Assembly (NCBI GenBank): GCA_964035795.1 | Contig: OZ038323.1 | Location: 6,496,217-6,560,216, forward strand | Reading direction: 5' to 3' | Source of the DNA: Pterobdella sp. o SKG-2022 | Lineage: Eukaryota; Annelida; Clitellata; Hirudinida; Piscicolidae | Length of the DNA: 64,000 nucleotides | Part shown: positions 11,791-24,639 of the stretch, in pieces | How the letters are laid out: every line of letters starts with the position of its first letter | How positions within the stretch are numbered: position 1 is the stretch's first letter | Notes under the pieces: generated by a model | The model's database searches: none | Told to the model about the DNA's origin: nothing | The model's input: the letters and a program-made list of their open reading frames with translations, nothing else | Made by a program: the position numbers and the translations under genes

Positions 11791-14700
11791 ATGCAGCGAA
11801 AAATAAGAAACGTAGTGCGAAACCATACTCCAGCGGAGATAAAGGTGCGAGAGGCAACTTCAAATGATCCTTGGGGTCCTTCCTCCATTCTTATGTCAGA
11901 AATAAGCACTCTAACTTTCGATGTTGTTAGTCGTGGTGAGGTGATGGGCATTATTTGGAAACGTTTGAATGACCATGGGAAAAACTGGAGGCATGTTTAC
12001 AAATCTCTGGTGCTGTTGAACTTTTTGGTTAGGACTGGGAGTGACTGGGTGGTGCGAGAGTGTCGAGATAACATTATTGCTATCCAGACCCTCAGAGACT
12101 TCCAGTATATGGGTAGGATGATGATATATATATATATTTTAGAATAGTGGTTAAGATTAGACATTTTTTATTCAAACTGCTTTTGATTTTAATCAATCTT
12201 TAAAAATTTTTTTTGAAAATTCAACTAAGCCACTTCACCTATTGTTCACCTATTCCATGCCATTTCACACTACCTCAACAGCCAATCTCACATCACCAAC
12301 TTAACAATCCTCAACCATACAGACAACGGTATGGATTGTGGGCTGAACATCAGAGAAGCATCAAAAAAGTTAACAGAGTTGCTGAAGGATGATAGAAAAT
12401 TGAAGGAACAACGCCACCGATCACACAAATCCAGGCTCGGAGATTCTCGTGTCTATTCATCTGTATGTATTATATAAGGTTTTTTTTGTTATTTTTCATT
12501 TTTTTGTTGTTTCTATGAAAAACATTGGTTTTCTCTATTTCTGTTTTTTTCCATTTCAATGTAACCCATAATCATCAGCATCACCACCAAAACATCATCA
12601 TTGCCACACATTCATCAATCTCCTTCCATCACCATCAGTCATTTGATGACCTCTCAAATGAGCCTTCTTACAACCAGTCCATCTTCAAAGGTTGTTTGTT
12701 ATCATGCCATTTATTTTTCATAGCAATAATATTAAATGATGAGGTAAATGAATAAATGATAAGCTATATGAAAACACAACAGGTCTCAACAGCCAAACAG
12801 CAACATACAATCTGAGCCAAGATGGTGTCAAAAAACAAAATGGTGACAGAAAAAAGGCAGAAGAGGATGAAGATGAAGATCTTAAACTAGCGCTGGCATT
12901 AAGCAAGGAGGAGCATGAGATGGAAGAGGGGAAGAGAAGAAATGATGAAATGCGTCTCAAGATGGCTCTTGAGGAGAGCAAGAAGACTGCCCAGTTGGAT
13001 GTGTGTGTGTGTTGATATCTTTATGTTTGTTGTTTGGTATTTGTGTCTTTCTGTTATTATCTTTTCATGTCTGTGTTGTGTGTTTTTATGATTCTGTTGT
13101 ATGTATTTATATATTTGTTTTTTTCATTTATGGAAGGGCACACTAGCACAACTTCTTTGATATGGGTCTCTGCATTTAGAAAGATGGATTGCTTGCTTAT
13201 CACTTATTCCACCATTTTATTGATTTTCTATTTGTACTCACATCTGCAACCAATTAGATGAATAGAGTGAAAACCTTTGCACCATCATTGGTTGACCAGG
13301 ATGAAAGGTCAAATCCCTGGAACTCCCAAGCTAAAGGTTGCAACAAGGATAATTTTTTTAATTTTTCAAAGACATCCAACCGTCTGGCCTCATTTAAATG
13401 AAACAAAAGACGTTAAATTAGTATTAATAATAATACGTTTAATTTACCTTTTTATTCAAATATATCTTGATTTTTAGTCTTCAAAATGAGGCGATTTTTA
13501 AATATATTTATTGGTTCAAAAACCATCATTTTTCCATAAGTTCATTTTTTTTAATAAATCATTAATAAAGTTATTGAGAACTTTTGTTAATTTATGTAAA
13601 TTAAATCATATATATTTGTTTTAATTTACACATATTTACACAATTCTTCAATAACTTAACTAATGGCTTTCAATAAGGTCAAACTTATCGAAAATTCTAG
13701 TTTTTTTTAAATGATGAATGTATCCAAAGATTGTCTCAGTTCAAAGACTGAAATTAAGAAAGCCTTTTATTACATAGGGGTTTTGTGATGCTGGTTCAGC
13801 AAGTTCATAGATTAAGTCTTAGATCATTCTTCAGTTTTAATTTAATTAAATGTTACTGAATTTTTTCTACAGATAATTATCAATATCATTGATTTTAACA
13901 GGTGCCAACATAGACAGTTTATTGGACGGCTATGGTAAGGAGGTGGGACTCGGCTCTTTAGCCATCCACTCACAAAACTCATTGGATGACTTTGAAGAGA
14001 TAATGAACAGGGGCTACATAAAGGACCCTGGCAACAATGACTTTTCCACCACCAATCATATGACAGCAAAGAGCAGCAGTCTCGGAGACTTGCTGTGCGA
14101 CCTTGGTGATGATTTTGGGTTTGTCAACAACAACAATGCCAACAATAATGTTAATAATAAGGACATTTTTGCTACCAACAATAATTTCACAAGTAACATC
14201 ACACCTGCCTTCAGCAACGCAACTAACAACAACATTCTATTGGACGATAATATTCCAAACAACAACGCAACAAATGATGACTTTCTGAATTTCTTTCAAA
14301 ACCAACAACAACCCTCCAAGCAGAACAACAAAAACAAAAAAGTAAGACCCTACTTCTTTTTATTAGTTTTCTATCAGTTCATAATTTTTAATCACAGTTC
14401 CTATCAGTCTATTTTACTCCTTTTTGAAGTCATCTAGATATTTCTTCTATGAAAATAGTTTCCTCAATAATACAACACTGATAATATTGATAACATTATA
14501 AATAATATAGATGTAATGATATAACAATGAAGTCTTATAGGATGAGAAAAAAAAGGTTAAACGAGTACTAATAATAATAACAATGACGTGAAGACATAAT
14601 AATAAAGTATTAACGAATCACAGACAGCTGAGGAGTTCTTGGGAGCCAATGCAAACCTGGTGGACCTGGACCAGCTGGTCACCATGCCAACCAAAGGTTC

Positions 14701-15295
14701 TTTTTGTTTCCATATTTATATTGAAATATTTAAGATAGTTCTAGAAGAGGTATACTAGGGGTAGACAGCGTGACTTCTTATTTTAACTTGTGGTGCCATG
14801 CACAGACCAAGTGGTTACGTTTTAAGTCAAAACTCAGATTTGAATCTGATATTTTTGGTTTTAAGTCTTGTGGTCTATATAGATGGATCATAATGTTGGA
14901 GAAGTCAGATAAGATGGATGTGGTTGTTTTATTGCAAATCTTAGACTAATGAGATATGATAAGCTTTTGTTTATCAAAAAGTTTATTTTTTAAATAAATT
15001 TGTATTTATAAAATGCTCATTTTTGAAGAAATGAACGAAATTTTCATTATTTGTATGTCACACAGATGCAAGCAACCCCTTCACAAGCAACAACAACACC
15101 AATCCATTTGCCCACCTCAAGGCCCCCAAGGTGTCTCTCAACCAATTACAAGGAGCCACTACTCTCCCTTCATCCAACCTTCCCTCCAACAACCAATCTT
15201 TATTTTCTCTGACAGATGCAACCAATCAGATGCCTCTTTCTTTGCCACAGCAACCTCCAGTGGCTTACAACAACAATTACAACCCTTTCATGTAA
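11791..15295 (+). CDS. EPN: Epsin (ENTH-domain endocytic adaptor)
   Basis: Eight exons: 11791-12112, 12323-12462, 12639-12690, 12783-13000, 13300-13336, 13902-14341, 14624-14696 and 15066-15295. They sum to 1512 nt, or 503 aa. Exons 1-2 encode the PtdIns(4,5)P2-binding ENTH domain, with hallmark strings EIKVREATSNDPWGPSS and WKRLNDHGKNWRHVYK. Exon 4 carries two ubiquitin-interacting motifs (DEDLKLALALSKEEHE and RLKMALEESKK). Exon 5 has a DPW-like NPW. Exon 7 holds a clathrin-box-like LVDLD in an epsin-typical context (AEEFLGANANLVDLDQL). The last exon has three NPF motifs for EH-domain partners, the final one at the C-terminus (NPFM). Epsins bend membrane and couple ubiquitinated cargo to clathrin and AP2 at the plasma membrane. 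The middle region (exon 6) is Asn-rich rather than DPW-rich. The start ATG lies close to ENTH helix 0 and no better upstream ATG was seen. Exon 5 is the least certain, but its phases fit. Confidence 0.93.
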
Positions 15296-15663
15296 TTGGT
15301 TTAATCAAATTGAAATCATCATCATCACCCCTATTTTGATCTGTTTTTACTGCATGTTCACTTTTAAGCTTGCGATTATTAATTGTACCTTATGAATGAT
15401 GCAAAATTATGCCGCTCTCAGACGTGACTGTCTGTACACACGATGTAATATCATTTTATAGTACATCATTTGTTAGCATGGAAACGGACGATCATTCTAT
15501 AATATATAATAGTTTATTTTTTTGAATCGTTTAAAATTTATTTTGATTTTTATGAACAAATGAAAATTTTATAGGAGTTCTAAAAAACGTCATTCCAAAT
15601 CCTAAAATCTTTTTCGAAAACAATATAAAATGTTGAAAGAGTTCAAAATTCCTCTGGCGATCA

Positions 15664-16065
15664 TTAAGCTTTAGATTCCCAGAAGATTTTGTTTCTCTCT
15701 CCAGGAGCAGGAAAGTAAATGTCAGACCCCTTGTGGGCAAACGCCACCACCAACACTGCTCCCAGGAACAGCACACCCACTAGAAAGCCTGCCAAGTTGG
15801 TCCAGTTTGCGAAATTTTTCATTTTTCTGCTGGAAGCTGTTTCACCATCTCTCTGTCCCAACATTGCCATCACTGTTGCACAAGTATTGTGTGTGAAGTT
15901 GAAATATTGATATATTAAACAGATATATTCATTAGAACAAATCATACAGGAGAAAGCAACAGAGATGACTCCTAAAATAGGACAAAAACACAAAAGAACA
16001 AGAATTGAGGTAGCTAGTGTAATGCTTATGTCAGGTTCAGCTTGCTTAACTTTCACGCCATCCAT
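15664..16065 (-). CDS. CD225/dispanin-like small membrane protein
   Basis: Two exons, 15948-16065 and 15664-15872, split by a 75-bp intron (15873-15947) with GTATGA donor and CAACAG acceptor. The product is 108 aa. The intron is a multiple of three and free of stops, so the region also reads as one ORF; splicing is preferred because it restores the compact CD225 pattern. The fold shows an N-terminal hydrophobic segment (SILVLLCFCPILGVISVAFS), a short cytoplasmic loop ending ASSRKMKNFANW, then a second hydrophobic segment (LAGFLVGVLFLGAVLVVAFA). The ASRKxxxxA-like loop between two membrane segments is characteristic of dispanins (IFITM, PRRT, TMEM233 relatives). Cysteines next to the first segment are candidate palmitoylation sites. 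The gene is convergent with epsin, with stops 368 bp apart, and divergent from the ERG channel. The exact subfamily is not determined. Confidence 0.7.
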   Translation of the reverse strand: MDGVKVKQAEPDISITLATSILVLLCFCPILGVISVAFSCMICSNEYICLIYQYFNFTHNTCATVMAMLGQRDGETASSRKMKNFANWTNLAGFLVGVLFLGAVLVVAFAHKGSDIYFPAPGERNKIFWESKA

Positions 16066-16917
16066 CGTTGTTTGGTCACTGATTAGCGCCTATCCCAGTG
16101 CAAATTGATATTATTGTGCTCTTTGGAGGTTTTTGAATGAAATTTGATATTTCTTTTCACAGTGTTGTTTACATACCTGTATCAACTTCACCTGCGTAGT
16201 AGCGCTTCACAAATCATTGTGGATTCAATTAAAAATTTATTCCCAGCAGGATAATCTTATATCTTTTATACTATAGATATAATTTATTATTGTTGTTGAT
16301 TTTATTTTTTCTTAAAAATAACAGATTTTAATGTGATGGTGTGGTTGTTGTTTTGAAATTAACATAAAAGACTTGTGCATAAGAAAGAATTAGAATAACA
16401 AACACTATAATAAAAAAAGTCGAATATCACTAGACTTATGAATTTGATAAAAATAATATATTGATAAATATTATAATAAACAATCTAATAATTAAAAACA
16501 AGATGAATGAAGAACATATTTGAAGACATTTAATATAAATTATCAAATTTTTAACCATACATTATATATGATTGAAATATTTATAAATATATGAGTATAT
16601 AGCTCTATATATATAAAGCTTTATGTATTTATATAAAAAATAACAATAAAATAAATAAACAAATATACGTACAAAATATAATTTTATAGATATAATATAC
16701 ATATATACCCATATATATATACAAAACTTCCTATGTATATGTACACATACATTCAAAAATACCCATATAAGATGATACAAGTTTGTACACGTTGAAGACA
16801 GCAGTATGGCGTACAAGTCATCCTTGTTTGTTCTCCCAACCTTTCACCAATGTAAATAACAACAAAACAACGACGAAGCTTAGATTCTATTGAGTTTGAA
16901 CTTCAGAGTGATTTCAG
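16066..16917. other. Intergenic AT-rich stretch
   Basis: Lies between the divergent dispanin-like and ERG genes. It contains a TATATA-rich block at about 16560-16720. A search by eye for exons of a PAS domain belonging to the ERG channel found none. Confidence 0.45.
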
Positions 16918-16964
16918 GGGTTTTTACGCAAAAGGTTGTAGGCCATATTGTTAATGAGTCAGCC

Positions 16965-19900
16965 ATGGTGGATGAGAAGACACCATTGAAAAATGGATTT
17001 TACAAGGCTGTGTTCAGAAAGGTTCGTGTGTCTATGTGTGTATGTTTGTTTGTGTGATGTTTTTAATGTGTGTTTTGATTGTGTGTTTTTTAAGCTATTT
17101 TGTGTGTATCTGTGTACCTTTCGATGTTTCATACGGTATATGTGAGTTGATATTGAAATGTTTGGAATTTAATGATGTACAAAACTTTATATTATTTTGA
17201 TTGTAAGAATTTGGAAAGTTTTATATTACAGAACACTACATCCCATCACAACACTTCAGAACCACACCATGTCCCACAAAATCACACTCAACCACATTAC
17301 ACCACATCCCACAAAACTACGCCGCATCACATTACACCAAACCCCATCACATCACACTACACCACACTACATCACACTACACCACACCACATCACATTAC
17401 ACCACACCACATCACATTACACCACACCACATCAAATTACACCACATCTCAAGAAGCAGACTCCAGTTTTAAGACTCTTCAAGTTGATCACAAGTGGTAA
17501 TGCTCTCAAGAATCCTTTCTTCAACAAGTCTTCACCGGTTGTGTGATTTTGTTATTTTGTTTTCATCAGCTTTGTTTTGTTTTTGAGTTTTTCATTTTCA
17601 ATATGATAATACACAATTTAGCAATCGTCTCACAAACTCGACCGAGAACAAAAAGAACAACAAAAAGAGGAAGATGACGACGAAAACCAAAAAACTTCTT
17701 TACTTCCGGAATGGGAGGGTGATAAAAGGTCTAAAAGGACAGTGCCCCCATTGGTCATCATGCACTCATCTGCTTTCAAAACGGCCTGGGATTGGTTCGC
17801 TCTCGTCCTCGTTCTTTACACCGCCGTCTTCACTCCTTTCATGGCAGCCTTTTCCGGTAGATCTTCCAACAAAACAACCACCATTTTGAATGACGTCAAC
17901 AAAAATTTGAGCAACACTTCTAGTGCTTATAATCTCTATTTTGTGCCGAAGAATGCTTCTCAAAAAATTTCTCTGGCCGATGATCACATCTCTAACGACT
18001 ATGATCACATCCTGCCCACCACACCACTTGCCATCGAAGAAGAAAAGTTTGGGACTTGCTTGTATGTCAACAAACCATCAAAAAATGAATTGGTTTTTAT
18101 GGAGGCTCTCAATGAGATGGAGGTGTGTGCGTGTTTTCTTTCCTTTATGTACGTGTTTGTTGACTTACACAACTACTACTTTCCAGGTGTTTGTAGACAT
18201 CATGTTCGTCACAGACATCCTCATCAACTTCAGGTCTAAAAAAATTTCATCATCTCTTTAATGGAAAAAACAGAAAAAAAATCGTTTATTTTGAAATTTT
18301 CAATGAATTAAAAAAGTAATACTAACAATGGCTGCACAGAACAACGTATATAGAAGATGGAGAGTTGGTGACCCAGCCTCGAAAAATAGCCCTCAACTAC
18401 ATGAAGAGCTGGTTCCTCATTGATGCTGTGGCCGCTATGCCTTTTGATTGGCTCATCTACCGCACCGGTAGCAGTGATGTGCGTTTTATATTATACATTT
18501 TTTTGGTTATTTATACGTCACTCGAAAATATAAGCCGTGAAGTGATAGACGATTTATTGCCGAATAAAAAAGATATTTGTTTTGAAAACACAATGAAGAA
18601 CTATGCTTTAAAAATATAAAAATATTTTTATGGCATATAAGATTAAAAAATTTTTTAAATAATTTTTAATACCTTTATCAAAATATGGGCGTTAGTTGTT
18701 ATTGCTTGAGATCAGTGTTCCTTGGGACAAATGAACAGAATGGATGTGTCTACTTGATTGGGAAATAAATTTAATTAAATAAAAAATATTAATTGAATTT
18801 AAGATAATGAATAATATTTTATTAAAATGTTCATGAAAAACAATTACTGCTTTCACCCCATCAGTTTGTGAGTTTTGGTGTTCTTGTTTTAAAGTGTTCA
18901 AGTTAAGTTTGTTATTTATATATATTAACAATTCTTTTTTCATATCATTTAAGATCTTTCGTTTAAATTTGATTTTTTTAAGTTCATGAATGCTGTTTTT
19001 CGATTTTGTTTTTAATTTCTTTTTTTTTTGCTTTTATTTTTAACAAAGTTTATCAAATCTTCACTAGTTTTAATTTAATTTAGCAGTTTCTCACTTTCAC
19101 ACTACAACCATAAATCTGTTGAAAATCAAAAACATACAATGCCATTACAGAAAAAAAACTCAAAAAAGCATATAAATAAAATGAATTGAAGCTCATAATA
19201 TAATACAAAAACAATTGGAAAAAACCAATTCACATTTCAGAACGCTCAAGTGAAAAAAAATGAGCATATACAACAAAACATGTAGAAACACAAAAGAAAA
19301 TACATAAAAAAAAGAAAAAACACAAAAAAAATACATAAAAAAGGAAAAAACACACAGAAACAAACACAAATACCCAGCAAAACAAAACCAAACAGACATT
19401 GACACAAGGTCTGACAGGCATCTTGAAAACAGCTCGTCTTCTGAGGTTGTTAAGGGTGGCAAGGAAAATCGATCAGTACTCTGAGTATGGGGCTGCAGTG
19501 CTTCTCCTTCTCATGGCCACCTTCACTCTCATCGCTCATTGGCTCGCCTGTCTTTTCTACGCCATCACCACCTTCGAACGCTCCAGAGTTCTTCAGGTTT
19601 CAACATTCATTTTTTTGCCTATCCATTCACTCATCCATTTATTTATCCACTCATTAATCCATCTATATATCTTTTGGTTCAGTTCTTTATTTATACGTCA
19701 ATCCATCCATTCATCTATTTTTTTCCTATAATTCATCAACTCCCTCATCCCCCCCAATAAGGCTCCAATAAGCTGGATGGATTTTTTGGCGAAACAACGA
19801 GGGTTGAATTGTCGTCAAAACCTGGACACAAAGTCCTTGTACGTCACTTCCTTATACTTCACATTCACCATCCTCACCTCTGTCGGCTTCGGGAACATCG

Positions 19901-22612
19901 CCCCTGTCACAAACTATGAAAAAGTTTTCACCATTTTCGTTATGCTGCTTGGATGTGAGTCTTGGTTTATTGTTTCATAAGATCATAAATTTTGAGATGC
20001 TGAAATACAATAGACTGTACATGAAAAATCTTCAACATGGGCAAAACTATATCTTGAATATAAAAACAAGATATTTAAAATAACTGGTTAGTATATATAA
20101 ACATTAAAACTACAAAACTGCGTGAAACATCACAACCTTAAAAAATGAAAAAAACTTGTAAGAACTACAAACCCATAAATAGCAACACAATAAGACAATC
20201 TGAAAAGAAAAAATTTAAAAACGACCCGAATAAATCACACAACCTCAACACCACAATCACACCACACCAGCCCTAATGAGTGCGGCAATCTTTGGCAATG
20301 TTTCTTCCATAATGCTGAGGTTGTACAAAGGCACACAGCAGTACCACGAAATGGTTGCAAGCATTAGAGAATTCATCAAATGCTACTTCTTCCCTAAACA
20401 TCTGGCTAACAAACTGCTCGAGTCCCATCAGAACTCTCGCTCTTTCATTAATGCTCTTGAAACCGACTCTGTATGTGGAATAGAGTTTTTTTGTTGTTGG
20501 TGGAAATTTTTTGTGTAATTTTTGTTTTTTTAGGTAGTTTTGCACTGTTGTTGAATTGTTTTTTTGATGTTTGGTTGTTCTAAACTTCTTTATCATGACA
20601 AATACAAACTTCAACTTTTTTCCATCTGCTATGGTGGTACTTGCCCAATTTTTTATATTTTTTTTTCATATTAGCTTCTATTTCATTTCAATAATTAATA
20701 AATTTTTTATTCTAAGGTGTTCACAAGCTTCCCCGAATGTCTGCAGTCAGAGATCTGCCTCCACCTGCATCGGGATCTGCTTGACCAATTCAAAGTGTTC
20801 AAAGACATCAGCCCAGGTTTCAATGTGTATTCATTATAATACTTGCTATTTATTATCACATAGAGCTCTTCAAGACTACTCACCAGAACACAACACTACT
20901 CAGCATCATCCACCATTCATCTATTGCTTTAGTTGCTTTTCTATGTGTTATATAATGCTACACATCATAAAAGATTGCCACACTACAATGAACAACACCA
21001 CATTACAGACCACCACACATCACAACAACAACAACAACAACAACACTTCAAACAACTACAGCTTGTCTCCGTTTGTTTTCTATGAAAGTCAAAACCCTCC
21101 ATGTACTGCCCACTGAATCTCTTTTACACCCGGGTGACTTACTCGACTGTGCATTTTTCGTCACTAAGGGCATGTTAGAAGTCCTTGATGATGACCTGCT
21201 TGTAGCCATATTAGGTGGGTGCGTTTGTTTTTTTTATAGACATTCATCATTTCAGAAATGAGTTTTTTTTCCATTGATGATGAATGTTTTAAATTAAAAC
21301 AAACACTATTTTGTTTTTGCGCAACAAAAAAACAAAAAGTACAGGCGTAAAAACAAACAAAAAGAGCTACACGAAACTTCAAAAACACAAGGACACCTTT
21401 TTAACCTTACAAACAAACTCACTACCACGAAGGCAAAGGTGACATGTTTGGCAGTGGAATCGAGTCGAAGAGGAGCAGACAGTGTTCTTTCCATCTCAAG
21501 GCCATGAGTGCCTCCACTGTGCATAAGGTTGCTATTTAGACAAGCAAAATAATGAAATCATAAAAATAATAATGAATAGAAAAACAATGATAAAATTATA
21601 GAATTAATAAAAAATAATAATAACTGGAAAAATAATAAAAATAATACTGAAAACCTTTGATAATGATGCAGATCTTGACTAGTGACTTGGAAGAAGTGAC
21701 AAAGGACCATGCAGACTTCAAAACATCATTTCAACAACACTTCTCTGTCACCTTTGACCTGCATGCTGTAATATTAAAAATAATAACTAATATTATAATT
21801 TTATAAATAATTTTAATTAGAATAAAAGTATCAATAATTATAATTTAAGTTGGAATTATTTGTTGTTAATAGTTAGAGAAGCGCGAGAAGACAACGAAGG
21901 TTGAGAAGTACCACAAAAAAGATTTCTCCTACTCCAACGACACTTATCAAGGCATTTCGTTATTTCAAACTTTGATTTACTTTTTTTACTATTATTTTCT
22001 TTTTTTATTAATAAATTGTCACAAAAACTGCAGCAGAGAGCAAATCTTCTGAGAACACTCTGAACAGCCTTGAAAACCTACCTTTCCATCCATCCAACAG
22101 CATCCCTCCATTTCTGCATCCATCCAACAACGAACATCCATCCATCCATCCTTCAAATCCTAACTCATTCACTAATGGCCCATCCATCAATCCATCTTTG
22201 ATTGGAGGAATGAATGAATTGAAAAGAAGAGATGGACTGATGAGAATAAAAAATGAAATGTTTAAACGGAAAATGATGGAAGAAAATGATAAAAGTGAAC
22301 TTACTGGAGAAAAATATTTAGAAACCGTCAAGTTGAGACTCAATTTTATCGGAAAGTAAGTAAGTGTGACAAAAAAACACGAACAAAAATTTTTAAAAGT
22401 TATCAACCACTTTCAAATTATAAATTGAATAGAAAACTATAAAAATTAAAATGAATAAATAATAAATAAAAATAAGAAATTTCATGATAAAAGTAATAAT
22501 GACAACAATAAACAAAACAATAATAATAAAAATAATAAACAGGAGACTGGGAACTTTCGAGTCTGACTTGTGCTCCCTCATCGACTCAATAAGTTGCTGT
22601 CTCGAATCATAA
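16965..22612 (+). CDS. ERG-type voltage-gated K+ channel (Kv11/KCNH), PAS-less
   Basis: Fourteen exons: 16965-17021, 17622-18122, 18187-18233, 18340-18478, 19396-19596, 19762-19954, 20271-20470, 20717-20816, 21062-21214, 21433-21527, 21672-21767, 21873-21951, 22034-22355 and 22543-22612. They sum to 2253 nt, or 750 aa. S1 begins [21 protein letters not shown]2-S3 carry [16 protein letters not shown] and [19 protein letters not shown]4 is [20 protein letters not shown], and the pore has the ERG filter SVGFGN (EAG and ERG share GFGN). S6 and C-linker follow with [20 protein letters not shown], then a cyclic-nucleotide-binding homology domain ([28 protein letters not shown]). The segment spacing matches KCNH2/6/7 best. 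The tail ends with a short possible helix ([15 protein letters not shown]). No N-terminal PAS/eag domain is present; the ATG at 16965 has a good context (gccATGG). The 21952-22033 intron uses a GC donor. Acts in the plasma membrane to repolarise excitable cells. Confidence 0.9.
17281..17445 (+). repeat. Tandem repeat of CACATTACACCACAC type
   Basis: Lies in the first ERG intron. Units such as CACATCACATTACACCACAC recur imperfectly with a 20-25 bp period. The ORFs over it (Thr/His-rich) are translations of the repeat. Confidence 0.8.
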
Positions 22613-23797
22613 TAATAAAAATAATAATAAAAATATTCATATGAATAGTAATAATGAAAAGCATAATAAGAATAATCATAAAAATAATAATTAGTATAAT
22701 TATTATAATCATAATAATAATAAGGCTATTAAAATTAAAATTGAATTCAAAAATTTTAATATACTACTTATATTAACAATAATCAGTCATGCCGTCATTC
22801 GACGTTTTATTCATTTTCACGACATCTTTGAAGTTTTCAAACATAGTTGTTGAAATATAAATTAAAGCTAGGCTGGTTCAGCTTTGACACATGTAGTTAG
22901 ACGGTTTGCCCTTTTGCTCATTCTTCAAATTTTCAATTTTGCTATCGATATGTCAGCAATTTTTTTGACATTTTTTGATATTTTTGAATTTTTTGAATTT
23001 TGTTTTTAGGAGAGGTTGGTTTTTGTAGCCACAACAGCAATAAGATGTGTTCCAACGTTTTAACATTTCCTTGCCACTTTGCTTCTCGAGCTTGCAATCA
23101 ATTTCAAATTTTCAACTTGTTTAAATACTAAAAAATCTATGATATATTTAATTTTGAAAAATTTTTGACTCACAACTACGACAGCCCCGTGTACTCGATA
23201 GGTTCAAGTTGTCACAGTGTATCATTTTTAAGGTGCTCTTCACCAACATAAAATTCGAGCTACCGATATACTTCATACGTGAGACGATCCATTAAGTCTA
23301 GCTATGTAGACACCTTTGGTGTGGTATCTGAAGAAAAAAATGCTCGTCGTGTGGTTCTAAAGCCTCATGATTAGTTGGTATTTGAACAATAGAGTTATTG
23401 AAGTTACCTCACGAGGATTCATATTACGGGCTCATTCGTCCATCTTGTAATATTCCAAGCAATTCACTGAAAACCCATTACTACTGTATAAACTAGCGAT
23501 ATATGAATCAATTAATAAAGCTTTTATTCATACATAAACCATCCAAGAATACCTGATAAAGATCAGACGGTAGAAGTACTAAACAAAGAAATATAATGAC
23601 GTTAACTTGTTTTTAATCCATTGAAAATAAAAACAAAAAGTATTTCTCAATTAAGTTTTAAAGTTTGTTAAACTTTATCATTTAATCCTAACCAAATTTA
23701 CACTTTTTCACTTTTTTATGAACTACATGTATGAAAAATTTCAGAAAAACATCGACCACCAACATCGTTTTGAGCAACAACACCAAACCACCTTAAT
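22613..23797. other. Gene-free stretch
   Basis: Begins with AAT/ATA trinucleotide runs directly after the ERG stop, then AT-rich unique sequence. No exon is supported. A pyrimidine-rich TTTCAG at about 23740 could be an acceptor for a 5' UTR exon of the next ORF. Confidence 0.4.
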
Positions 23798-24316
23798 ATG
23801 CAGACTAATATGACTTGCAGTGAATTAGAAGAAGAAATATTGAGAAGATTGTACAAACCTTTGAAGCTGCCTCCACGGCGCTTGTATTTCAACATGACGG
23901 AGTATTCAAGAGGCGGTAAAGCTATCAACCACAAAGTTTTAAGAGAACATGCCCTAAAAGACATTAAGAATCCGTATCTTAAAATAATTCCAAAAAAATA
24001 TAAAGAAAATTTAATTTTTAGGCCAGACGTAAACGTTACAGATTATGTACACAAATTGGAATTGGAACCCATAGAAGAAACAGAAGAGCCAGTGTATATT
24101 GCAGAACCTCCATCTCCGATCTTCACTGAGTCTTTTTCTGGAGCCACTTGCTCTATTGAAACTTCTCCAAAGTATGAAGAGAGGGTTGATGGGCCGTCTT
24201 TGGAAGAAGTGGCAAAGATTATAAGGTCTTTGAAAGGAGAAAAAGATGTATTTAACCTCATATACAAATCCACTCCCAACCCTCCTATGATTTATAACCC
24301 TAACTTCAGGGGTTAA
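23798..24316 (+). CDS. Uncharacterised 172-aa protein, single exon
   Basis: An uninterrupted ORF of 172 codons with normal amino-acid composition, unlike the low-complexity ORFs around it. It has no signal peptide and no obvious transmembrane segment. The N-terminal half is basic and hydrophobic (EILRRLYKPLKLPPRRLYFN, then LREHALKDIKNPYLKIIPKKY); the C-terminal half is acidic (KLELEPIEETEEP) and ends NPPMIYNPNFRG. A well-formed TTTCAG lies about 55 bp upstream of the ATG, which suggests a spliced 5' leader. The composition fits a small soluble, possibly structural or ciliary, protein, but no family is recognised. It sits alone between ERG and a decayed LINE. Confidence 0.6.
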   Translation: MQTNMTCSELEEEILRRLYKPLKLPPRRLYFNMTEYSRGGKAINHKVLREHALKDIKNPYLKIIPKKYKENLIFRPDVNVTDYVHKLELEPIEETEEPVYIAEPPSPIFTESFSGATCSIETSPKYEERVDGPSLEEVAKIIRSLKGEKDVFNLIYKSTPNPPMIYNPNFRG

Positions 24317-24639
24317 ACTCTATTTCAAACAAATATGTGCTTGGAAACTATTTTTGTCTTTCAAGCAGTGCTATAAGAGGAAATTTTGAAAGTCAAGTGT
24401 TTCTAATTTTAAATTCATTTACAGGTTTCACAAATTTGAGTTCATTAAAGAGATCTATGTAATTAAATGAAGTACAAAAAAATGTCAATATACTCAAATA
24501 AGAGCATTTTTCATTTCGAATACTGCATTGTATTTTTTGAATACGATTATAATTGTATTTATATTCTTCAAAAGTTATTTCATTTTCTTGTATTTTCAAT
24601 CGTTCATTTTATATTTCCTAAAACCCACTCTGAGTCTAG

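Noticed and set aside
16562..16816. Tyr/Ile-rich minus-strand ORF
   Set aside because: A translation of TATATA-rich DNA with no domain.
17172..17546. His/Thr-rich ORFs in the ERG intron
   Set aside because: They read through a CACATTACACCACAC tandem repeat and have no splice connection.
17766..18008. Minus-strand ORF over ERG exon 2
   Set aside because: Lies antisense to a well-supported coding exon.
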